DNA of 64,000 bases from Codonopsis lanceolata. Its lineage: Eukaryota > Streptophyta > Magnoliopsida > Asterales > Campanulaceae. Below, piece by piece: positions 33,246 to 42,460 of the stretch. The translations under genes were made by a program, and so were the position numbers. The stretch is from NCBI GenBank assembly GCA_013146195.2, contig CM028383.1, positions 14,965,642-15,029,641 of the forward strand. The letters are read 5' to 3'. The first letter of the stretch is position 1; each line of letters begins with the position of its first letter. The notes beneath the pieces are model-generated. The model worked only from the letters and a program-made list of their open reading frames with translations, ran no database searches and had not been told where the DNA came from.

Positions 33246-34203
33246 AAATATGAGCCATATGATATTAAGTTTGAAGTAAATCAATAGGAAATCTCTCTTG
33301 GAGATATATTTTAATGATCGTGTTCGTGAAAAAAGACATACACTAACGAAAAAAGAATTAAGCATTCACATATTTCTAGAATTTGTAGCGATTATGAATT
33401 AGTTACGTCAAATTAATAAGGTATTCATATGAATCTATTAACAATGTATAGTAGATAAAACTTACTTCCTTTTCCAAGTCTAGTTGGTTTGTAGTCGTAG
33501 ACATGCCTGCTTGACACTTGTTGAGCTACAAAGATGAAACACACTTTTAGTAAATTTGCATAGTGTCTGTACGTTATTTTGAGGAAGAAATACAAATATC
33601 ATATCAGATTTTTATCGAAGAGAGAGAGAGAAGCGAGAAGGGCGAGAGTGTGGTGCACCACACCACTCAACCAGGCGCGTGCTGCACACGCGAGGACACG
33701 ACGTGTGAAGAGGGTGAAAAGGCGGGTCCCATATGTTCCCCACTACAAAATATTTTCAATTCAATTACTTTTTTTAATTGTTTTTAAACATTCAGACCGT
33801 TGTGCTTGTTTTGAAAAATGAAATTTTTAACTATTTCAAAAGTGACGAATGGTCGGTGTATTTTTTAAAAAAAAAATCCAAATTTTATCCTATAAATAAC
33901 CCTACAATCTCCAATCTTTATATATTTTTATAAATTATTTTATTATGTAAACGAAATATTTGATTACGAAATATAATAATTAAAGTTAACTAAAATTATT
34001 TATTTAAAAAGTATAAAAATAAGAAAGTAGTATGAATAAAGTGAATGATTTGGTAGTGGGAATCTGGGACCCAAATAAGAATTGAGGAAGAATGAAAACT
34101 ATTGAAGATAAAAATTCTTAGAAAAGAATATTTTTAAATGTGTAGGTGGCAGGGACCAAATTAAGAATTGATGTTAAGAATTTATCGGCTGGAGATGCTC
34201 TTA
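33246..34203. other. Intergenic sequence with a Tourist-type right end
   Basis: A GA-rich stretch lies at 33612-33650, and a GC-rich patch at 33650-33735 contains frames of no known type. At 34186-34200 CGGCTGGAGATGCTC followed by TTA is the typical right end of a Tourist-like MITE. It interrupts the duplicated TTATCTCTC sequence that is continuous at 33110 and 36770. I could not fix its left end. Confidence 0.45.
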
Positions 34204-34402
34204 TCTCTCCGCACTTAAACAAAGCTCTAACTTACAAATTAAAACCCAAACCACTACAAAGAAAATAAGAAAAATTACAACAAATGAATTCAGACACATG
34301 TTACCAATATAACCCAATACATGCAATGTAGTTATCAAAGGATGAATCAAGAAACTTAGGAAAAATTGAATCATAAAGTAACAAAAATAATAAATCTCTA
34401 GA

Positions 34403-34675
34403 TAAGTGTTCCTACTTTGGGATATCTTAACTAATGTTCCTAAAGACTTTTGGTGTACAAATTTTCAACAATTCTTCCTAAAATATCATTTCATTTAATA
34501 CTATCATTAATACACATCCTAGAGAGATAGTGAGTGTAATGAGTACATAATTAATGAAAGAGAGATTGTGTGTAATGAGTATTATTGTCGCAACATATTT
34601 TACAATCTATCATTAATTACATTTCTTAATCCTTATGTTTGATCCACTAGAAACATTTATTCGGGACGGAGGGTC
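34403..34675. mobile_element. Stowaway-type MITE related to 31253-31578
   Basis: It shares interior phrases with the 31253 element (AGACTTTTGGTGTACAAA, AGTGAGTGTAATGAGTACAT) and ends TTTATTCGGGACGGAGGG. The left terminus is eroded. Confidence 0.7.
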
Positions 34676-34794
34676 ATGACTGATCTCAGAATAGAAAAAG
34701 ATTTCTACCACTTGGCATGAATTCCCATTTAAAGCCTAAGCCAATACAAAGAAAAACAAGAAAAATTACACCTTCTTTGGCACCCGTTCCCATG

Positions 34795-35165
34795 GTTGAA
34801 CTGAATAAAAAAATATTAGAATTCAAAATAACATTAAGTTGTTATATCCCATAAGCATAATATAGAATTAAGACAACTAAACTTTATTGGGTAGATCATT
34901 CATCAAATCGAGCATTCGTCTTCTTTAATCTTCAAACTTAGAAAGCGGTAAAATAATCAAAGCTTCATGCATACATACAAAATTGTAAATTGATCTTTCA
35001 TAAACATAAAATATATACAATGCATTGGCCTCTGCAGTCTACACTACAAAACAAGATACTACCCCAAAGAAGTCTACATATAAAACATGTCCATACCAGC
35101 AATATAAGAAAAGCCAAAACCAGCAATATAAGAAAAGCCAAAGCCAGTAATATAAGAAAAGTAGT
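34795..35165. repeat. Local segmental repeat, copy b
   Basis: Second copy of the segment described at 32755. Its end holds three tandem repeats of an 18-bp to 21-bp phrase (CAGCAATATAAGAAAAGCCA) at about 35096-35160, which is a single unit in the other copies. Confidence 0.7.
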
Positions 35166-35204
35166 TTCATAAATTAAAAAGAAATTCTAGTTAAGTGAGA
35201 AATA

Positions 35205-36400
35205 TCTACTACAACTCCTCGTGTGTCTAACCTCTTTGCTTATTTTACCTCGGCCTAACCACATATAGGTAATGGATTCATATGGGCGGGTCCGGTCCTG
35301 TGAAATCCAGATAATCATTGATTTTGAAAACACTACCCTAAACATATATAGAACGTAAGCATCAAAATTGATATAGACACAAAGCCCGTTTTTTATACAT
35401 AATAGGTCAATATGTATGGAATACTATTTTCTATTCCATATCCCACTATCAGCATGCCATGTGTAAAATGCAGTTCTTCCTCATCTGTTGGACCCATGTA
35501 AACTTCCTAATCAACAACAACAAAATAGATAAAGCGAAAAAGTTAGTGTGATTAATTATTATTTATGCATTATATAATCCAGAATTCATAAAGACCTACA
35601 AAACATACCTTTTTAAGTCCCGCTAAATCCGTATACACATCCATTATAGCAACAATTGGTTGTTTACCTATTACCTCTAGAATGGCCACCTCATCATCTC
35701 TGACTAGTCTCTTATATCCTTTGATCAAAAACCGCTTTGCTGACTAAAATAACCATTCATTAAAAAGAATAAAATTAGTATAACATTTACTTCTTAACTA
35801 TAAATATTTTTAATACAACTAAACAATAAATGTTACCAACCTTAATCTCATGCGAGTCTACAAGCTCCTATTTGTGCTTTAACATGGTAGATGTGCTCCT
35901 CAACCACCCCCTATCCCATGATGTATGTAAAAAAACTCTTGAATTTACTTGTGTAACATCCTTTTTAATCTATCGGTCCAACCTTAACTTTTGGGTACTT
36001 CACCCGGAAACAATCAATCACCTCTTGAACCGATAATCGTATTCTTGGTTTGCCTTCCTTTTTAATTTTGTAGAGGGCTTCTATTGCTTCATCCGGAGCT
36101 ACTATCCAACAACAATCTAAGAAATAATAATCATATATTCGAGATTAATTTATTTAGTTCTACATAATTCAAGTAGTTTCATAAATTAAAATGAAATTCT
36201 AGTTAAGTGAGAAATACTTACTACAACCCTCGTGTGTCTAACATCTTTGCTTATTTTACTTCGGTCTAACCACATATAGGTGATGGATTCATATGGGTGG
36301 GTCGGTCCTGTAAAATCTAGATAATCATTGATTTTGAAAACACTACCCTAAACGTGTATAGAACGCATGCATCATAATTGATATAGACACAGAGCCCGTT
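35205..36400 (-). pseudogene. Papain-like cysteine protease, copy 3, five exons
   Basis: Exon B (36225-36395) follows GTTTAG and reads VFKINDYLDFTGPTHPYESI, then YMWLDRSKISKDVRHTR. Exon C (about 35985-36112) reads CCWIVAPDEAIEALYKI and LSVQEVIDCF. Exon D lies at about 35830-35925 with an uncertain frame. Exon E is exactly 35609-35743: 45 codons in phase 0 between TTTTAG and GTATGT, with DDEVAILEVIGKQPIVAIMD. Exon F (about 35440-35512) has EVYMGPTDEEELHFTHGMLI and VGYG, matching the catalytic His block. The oxyanion Gln is replaced (RHTR instead of RDQ). A frameshifted second copy of exon B follows at 35205-35425. The Asn exon is absent. It is probably dead, though exon E is clean. Confidence 0.7.
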
Positions 36401-36628
36401 TTTTATACATAATAGGTCAATATGGCAATGCATAAAATTGATATTAATATTAATTAATAAGTATGTGATATAATATTAAGATGTTAAAATTTTGAATACC
36501 AAAAATTACGTTAAGAATACTGCTATCTTATACAACCTCCGCCCTTAAAAATCAATCCATCTCCAGGTAATTAAAGAAGCAACTAAACCAATATGTCAAA
36601 CAACCAATTATGAAGAATTTGAACATTG

Positions 36629-36630
<2 letters not shown>

Positions 36631-36659
<29 letters not shown>
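36631..36659. repeat. (AT)n microsatellite
   Basis: AT dinucleotide run between protease copy 3 and repeat copy c. Confidence 0.95.
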
Positions 36660-36662
<3 letters not shown>

Positions 36663-36699
36663 CATGGCCGGCCGACCCAGACTATAGATATAAAGCATG

Positions 36700-37580
36700 T
36701 CAATACCAATGTGATATCAAAAGTCATAACCCACCCAACTTGTGTGTCACACACACACACACAAGTTTTCTTATCTCTCTACATGAAACAAAGCTCTAAC
36801 TTACTAATTAAAACCCAAACTACTACAAAGAAAATAAGAAAGATTACAACAAATGAATTCAGACACTTGGTAGTTGGTACCAATATAACCGAATACATGC
36901 AATGTAGTTATCAAAAGATCAATCAAGAAACTTAGGAAAAATTGAATCATAAAGTAACAAAAAAAAAATCTCTAGATAAGCATCATGGCAGCCCGAACCT
37001 GATTAAAGCATATCTGCAAATAGAAAAAGATTTATAGTTTCTACCACTTGGCATGAATTCCCATTTAAAGACTACAACTTAAAGCCTAAGCCAATACAAA
37101 GAAAAACAAAAAAAATTACAATTCAAAATTTGCAGTTGTATTAAATTTTTTACATACCTTGGTCCTCGATTTACCTTTTTTTGCACCGGTTTTCATCCCC
37201 AATCCCTCGTTGAACTGAATCAAAAATTACAATTCAAAATAACATTACGTTGTTATATCCCATAAGCATAATATAGAATTAAGACAACTAAACTTTATTG
37301 GGTAGATCATTTCATCAAATCGAGCATTCGTCTTCTTTAATCTTCAAACTTAGAAAGAAGTAAAATAATCAAAGCTTCAAGCATACATACAAAATTGTAA
37401 ATTGATCTTTCATAAACATAAAATTTATACAATGCATTAGGCTCTACAGAAAAACACTACAAAACAAGATGATACCCCAAAGAAGTCTACATATAAAACA
37501 TGTCCATACCAGCAATATAAGAAAAGCCAAAATTAACCTCAACAAAGGACAACCCCCATACCACAAAAAAAAAAAAAAAG
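36700..37580. repeat. Local segmental repeat, copy c
   Basis: Third copy of the neighbourhood. 36760-36970 matches 34200-34390 (TTATCTCTCTACATG, CAATATAACCGAATACATGC), and 37225-37580 matches 32755-33090 and 34795-35110. A poly-A run at 37565-37579 closes it. Confidence 0.7.
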
Positions 37581-37896
37581 TACCGGAGCCGAGAGAGGAG
37601 AGAGAGGAGGAAGACTACCGAAGCTGGGTGCTAGCTAGGCTGAAACTTGGAGGGGGTTGATGGAGAGAGAGAGAGGAGTGTTTGAGTACGAGCTAGGGTT
37701 GGGTTTAATCTGGGTTTAACCCAATCAGAGGGAGAGTGGGTGAGAGTGAGTGAGAGAGAGAGAGAGAGAGTGAGAGTGAGAGCATGAAAGATGCCGCTAG
37801 GGCATGGGCAGGAGCAGGGGTTCATGTATTGTATTGTTGGTTCAATTTAGGAAATAAAAGAAGGGGTTCAAAGTGCATGTCATAAAAAATAAAAAT
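37581..37896. other. GA-rich low-complexity stretch
   Basis: 37590-37790 is dominated by GAGA runs, including an (AG)n at about 37753-37770. The minus-strand frame across it (37631-37825) is a CT-repeat translation rich in Leu and Ser and is not a gene. It might be leader sequence of a lost gene, but nothing supports that. Confidence 0.45.
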
Positions 37897-38376
37897 GTCT
37901 AAACTTCCATTTTAAGTTCTCTCCCTCCACTCATATCAAATTATCAATGAATCAATTTGCAGTAGAAACATAATTATCATAAATAGAAAAATATAAGAAT
38001 TTTAAATAGAAAAATTAAATATTAAAGATAATTATCTTATTGGTTGGTTGTACTGAAAAATATATGAAGAAAAAAGTTTGAATGTAATTTTATAATTCTA
38101 TTATACTACATTCATGTTGGTCTAACAAGTATAGCTGTCTAAACTTCCATTTTAAGTTCTCTCCCTCCACTCATATCAAATTATCAATGAATCAATTTGC
38201 AGTAGAAACATAATTATCATAAATAGAAAAATATAAGAATTTTAAATAGAAAAATTAAATATTAAAGATGATTATCTTATTGGTTGGTTGTACTGAAAAA
38301 TATATGAAGAAAAAAGTTTGAATGTAGTTTTATAATTCTATTATACTACATTCATGTTGGTCTAACAAGTATAGCT
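37897..38376. repeat. 240-bp tandem duplication, about 99 percent identical
   Basis: 37897-38136 and 38137-38376 are back-to-back copies starting GTCTAAACTTCCATTTTAAG. I see two differences, AAGATAATT versus AAGATGATT and GAATGTAAT versus GAATGTAGT. The duplication is recent, and no gene lies within. Confidence 0.93.
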
Positions 38377-39302
38377 AACAAATAACCGAACTAACAAACT
38401 ACTTCCTCCGTTCCAGACAAATAGTCAACTATTTCATTTGAGATGTTTCACTTAAACAGTCCACTTTAAAAAATTAAGGCATAAAAATATTTTTATTACT
38501 AATAAATTACTAAAAGTGTCATTTTTTTAAAAAATTTGTCTTTTCAAACGGGAACTCTTTGTCCGGAACGAAGAGAGTAACTAACTAGCTCAAAAAACAC
38601 GACTTTAATGTTAGTTATATATTATTTATAATTAGATATTTCAAACATTGACATTTTCGGTGGAACGGAGGGAGTATAAATTAAAGTTTGAATGTTTCAT
38701 GAGCTTTAAATCATACATACCGGAAATACTAGAAAACTAGGGAGGAACCGGCCTATTGTACCTTTGGGAGAGTAATAAAAAAATAAAAAATTGTATGAAC
38801 AGATTTATTTGAAATATATTTTCTAGAGAGAAAATTATTGTTAAAAATAATAAAATAATACGTATTTGTTCTTAAATAATCGTCACGTTTGACCCGACAT
38901 ACTATTTAAAAAAATATGATTGATTATATTATAAATATTGGTATAATGTGTATTTTTCATTAAAGTCCTTATACATTTGATCATAATTAAAGTAAAAAGA
39001 AAAAAATAAGTGTAAAGTGATAAAATTATTTTCGTGAAAAGGAAAGTCTAAAATCAAGACAATTTACAAGGGAAGAAAAATGAAAACATGATATAATTAT
39101 TTAGGAACATTTTGAATAGTAACAAATTAGTAACCCAAACTTATTCTATATATACAATCTCCACAAAACTAGCTATTGCTACATGTTTGATATTCTCCGT
39201 TTCATAGGTATTCTCTATAAACACATGTTTGAAAGGCGATTGAGGTGTCAGAAAGTTTCATCTTCAACCTCAAAGTTAATATAGTATTCCATCAATTACT
39301 TA
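38351..39302. repeat. Duplicated segment, copy 1 (paralog at 62187-63116)
   Basis: Starting from TTCATGTTGGTCTAACAAG, the sequence parallels 62187-63116 almost to TAGTATTCCATCAATTACT, including GGAGGAACCGGCCTATTGTA and ACATGTTTGAAAGG. Copy 1 alone carries a Stowaway at 38402-38577; copy 2 alone carries a SINE. No coding frame is shared. Copy 1 ends where a Tourist-type left end begins (TTA then GAGCATTTACAATGGGGG at 39303). Confidence 0.85.
38402..38577. mobile_element. Stowaway MITE with TA target and empty-site paralog
   Basis: The 176-bp element runs from CTTCCTCCGTTCCAGACAAA to CTTTGTCCGGAACGAAGAGAG and is flanked by TA on both sides. The paralogous segment at about 62220-62245 is continuous across this point (CCAAACTAACTAACTAGCTC), which shows the unoccupied site. 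Confidence 0.9.
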
Positions 39303-39534
39303 GAGCATTTACAATGGGGGTTGTTCCAAACTACCCAAATCATTAAAAATAAATCAAAAAATATTTTTTAGCTACCTAACTAAAAACTTCTTCCAGCAGT
39401 GGCACAAACCTCAATAACTTTACATACTCCACAATCTTTATCTCAAATATATTATATCTTTATATATTATAGTACTCAAAAAATCATAGAAAATCGAGTT
39501 TATATATCATAATCTATAGTTATACCTACTTTTT
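39303..39534. other. Tourist-type left end and AT-rich sequence
   Basis: TTA and GAGCATTTACAATGGGGG at 39300-39320 is a typical left terminus of a Tourist-like element. Its right end was not found before protease copy 4 begins. The remainder is AT-rich and non-coding. Confidence 0.5.
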
Positions 39535-40145
39535 CTTGAGGGTAAAGTAGCAGTCAACTACTTCTTGCACCAATAACACAAATTTATTCGATTCAGTCAT
39601 TCTCGTTCCATTTTTAGCCAACTCCTTCAACCAACTCTTAACAGAAGAAAGAGTTGGCTAAAAGCTAAAACCGGAGGATGAGAATTGAATAAACTTGTGT
39701 TATTGTACATTGCTTGGGTTGATGCTTGGGTTGCAATCACCCAACAACATGCTAAATTTCATGAAAAAAGAAAACAACTATTTGTAATGTTAAATTTATA
39801 TAATTCTAGAAAAAATTATAATGACATAGAATTTCATACTTACAAAAATGTTGGTCTCTCAATTTAGGAATAATGTCGGCATTTAGCCAACTAAATTTGA
39901 CGGATCTAAACGGAAAATCTACGTGTAATGTTATTACCAAAATATCAAAGAGTGCAACAATAAATAAATTAACTTGCCAAAAAAATTATTACAAAATTAA
40001 GTAAGTCTTAACCAATGAGACGCAGAGACATGCGGATATCCAATATCATGCACAAAAGCCTTGACCAACATTCCATCTCCTTTTAGTAATAACTCTATCC
40101 TCATAACAGATTGCACTAACAAGGGACTCAACTTAAATTTTACAC
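39535..40145 (-). pseudogene. Papain-like cysteine protease, copy 4, with internal inversion
   Basis: Exon A (about 40007-40145) reads RIELLLKGDGMLVKAFVHDI and YPHVSASHWLRL; the same exon exists at 30578-30725 in the same frame. Exon B (about 39840-39912) has VKFSWLNADIIPKLRDQHF before GTAAGTATG and keeps the oxyanion Gln. Exon C starts CCWVIATQASTQAMYN and ends VQEVVDCYFTLKK, but its middle is replaced by an inverted repeat (arms 39572-39624 and 39651-39704). A TAG follows within CTCAAGAAAAAGTAG. The downstream exons for His and Asn are missing. It is a pseudogene of the same family as copies 1-3. Confidence 0.7.
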
Positions 40146-40413
40146 ATACACACCAATATTAAGATTTTTAACTGTTTAATACAAACAAATAATAAAATTT
40201 TAAACTACATAAAATGATTAAAAAGTTAATAGTAAATTCAACAATTAAAATTGTTGGAGTCATAGGTTCATCGCATAACAATCCGGTAGAAATAAAATTA
40301 CAAAATTGAGTAAAAACTAAAAAGTAGAACAAAATATAAGACAACAGGAATATACATGCATCACAATTGATTTCACTAGTTATAATAAGTAACTAAACAG
40401 CTAGTTATTTATG

Positions 40414-40419
<6 letters not shown>

Positions 40420-40447
<28 letters not shown>

Positions 40448-40451
40448 TGTA
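40420..40451. repeat. (TATG)n microsatellite
   Basis: Run of GTAT tetranucleotides in what would be the first intron after the exon at 40631-40730. Confidence 0.95.
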
Positions 40452-40630
40452 TTAAAGGTAATGGACAAGAGATTTAAAGTCGTATAACAGTTAAAGTACA
40501 AACCTTTAAACAGAGAAACCGCGGTCGAGAAGCGATCAACTACACAAAACGGTTGAAAAAAATTCATAAACATCGGTAAGAGTTCAACATTAAAAAAATA
40601 AAAGGGATTGAGCAGAAAGAGCAAACGTAC

Positions 40631-40730
40631 GTGTTAAGAAGTAAGAGAAAGCGAATATACAAAGAGCCCACCACACAGTACGAATCTTGGCTTCTTCAAT
40701 CAGATCTTGCAAAGTATCCATAGTTATCAT
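40631..40730 (-). CDS. Orphan first exon, PXA/sorting-nexin-like plant protein
   Basis: From the ATG at 40730 the minus strand encodes 33 codons plus one base, including LQDLIEEAKIRTVWWALCIF and AFSYFLT, then a donor CAC/GTACGT. Plant proteins with PXA, PX and sorting-nexin C-terminal domains start with a very similar segment: a short DLIEEAK helix, then a membrane-like stretch. The leftover C would complete the His codon expected next. The 5' side has a leader-like TTAGGGTTTGGGGTCA. I found no following exon in the window: the downstream side holds intron-like AT-rich sequence and then protease copy 4. It may be a captured or truncated exon, or the start of a gene with a very long first intron. 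Confidence 0.55.
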
Positions 40731-40745
40731 TGACCCCAAACCCTA

Positions 40746-42452
40746 AAAAATATCCAAACGAAACCCAATAATTAAAAATCGAAAAGGGGGATAGAAATTG
40801 GAAAACAAATCGGAATCTTAAGCTTCAGAACCCACCCTTCTTTAAAAATCCAACTGAAAGTTTTGTTCAATTTACAGAAATTTGGGGAGCTTGTATATGT
40901 CGTGGGATCGGGAAGCAAACGAGAGAAGGATAGTGTCAAGAAGCGAAGAAGAAAAGAAAATAGGAAACATAGGGCCGTAGTCTCTAGACGAGAGATGTAT
41001 AAAAGATCTTATGTAGAAATTGTAGAAAATAGAAATGTAGAAAGTGGTTTCCTGGTTAGTAGCGGTGTGCATGGGTCGGTTCAGCTCGGTTTTAGGCTTG
41101 AACAGCCCCTAAACCGACAATGTTCGGTTCCTAGCAATTAAACACGAAATTCTCGATTTCAGTTTTTTAATTTTTTTATTATGGTTCAGGTGCATTCGCT
41201 TTTTTGGGCCGATGATCAGTCCAACTAATTAGCTAATTGGGCCTGTGGAAAACAAAAAAGTCCACATCTTTATTTTTGTGCTTTATGCTAATCGGGCTTG
41301 TTTGACTGATTTTTAACAATGAGAAGCTGCTTTTAAAGCAACAAACAATTGAACAGCCCAATGGGCTTTTAAAATAAACTATAAGATAACAATTAAATTA
41401 AAATAACTTCAATTCTACAAATTCAAAATAATCAAAGTTCAACCATTAAAAAGTGAGACTTCAAAAGGAATTCAAAACACATATTTGTCTCGAGCTTAAC
41501 TCCACCTTCACTTTTATGCTAGTCTTTCATCCATGAAGTGCTTGATAACAAAGAGGAACACAAGATAATGTTTAGTTATCAAAGAGAAGAAAATAGGCTA
41601 GAGTCTCAAATGTTGCCTTAAGAGGAAGACTACAAAAGATACTGTAACAATCAAAAGAAATACCAAATATAATTAGCCCTACACTTTTTTTCCATTTTAC
41701 TTCCTTTCTACTCATGTGCTTTTATGTTGTGTGTTTATAGACATTGTTAAGACATCATAAAACAGATTATTTTTACTTCATAATTTACCAACATTACATT
41801 ACATCATATCAAAATAAGATGCAGAGACCATTACATCACATCATATCAGTGTGCCATTACACCTCAAGACTACAGGATGCTCTCCATTTTACCCCTCAAC
41901 CTCAACCATATCAAAATAAGCTGCAAAGACCATTAACAGATTTGATACGTAAACTACAACAACTGAAGGCATGAAGGTTCCGTGACTGCAACCTCATATA
42001 TCAAAATAGCTTAAGGGAGATCATGGATCACATAATTCACTAAATATTAGTGTCACTAAAAGACAGGTCTAGAAAAATATGAAATTCATTATGAGCAGGT
42101 TGTGTCACAAGGTATTTGGTCTGATTAAGCTAAATTTAAAAACCTTGAGTCGCTGGTTCGATAGCAGATTTGTGCACCTGAGGTTGCTGGTTGCATTCTT
42201 TATACACATGACCAAGTTCACCCATTAGGAAAGAGAACGAACACTCCCCATTACAGCACTCAACTCATTCCAAGACTTTAGTTAGGTTACCTATGTCAAT
42301 AGAACCACACAGAAACACATACACACAAGTAAACAGAGTCCTAGGATATATTTCAATCTGAAAAAATGCTCAACCTTTATAGCCCAACAACCGACCAGCA
42401 TAGTCAGAAAAAGAAAGAAAGAAGAAGAAAGAAACCATTAATAGAAAATGAA
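40746..42452. other. Sequence between exon fragment and host gene
   Basis: 40746-41060 could be upstream sequence of the exon at 40631-40730. At 41060-41130 AGCGGTGTGCATGGGTCGG and GGTTCAGCTCGGTTTTAGG resemble one end of a hAT-type MITE. At 42110-42200 a GGTTCGATAGC box with a preceding GTCTGATTAAGC may be a decayed tRNA-derived SINE. Further exons of the gene at 42461-44773 may lie here, but none could be defined with both splice sites and an open frame. Confidence 0.35.
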
Positions 42453-42460
42453 AATCTCAC

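Noticed and set aside
37631..37825. Minus-strand ORF with Leu-Ser-Leu-Thr repeats
   Set aside because: Translation of a GA/CT microsatellite.
42110..42200. Possible tRNA gene from GGTTCGATAGC
   Set aside because: No cloverleaf could be drawn by eye; at most a decayed SINE B box.
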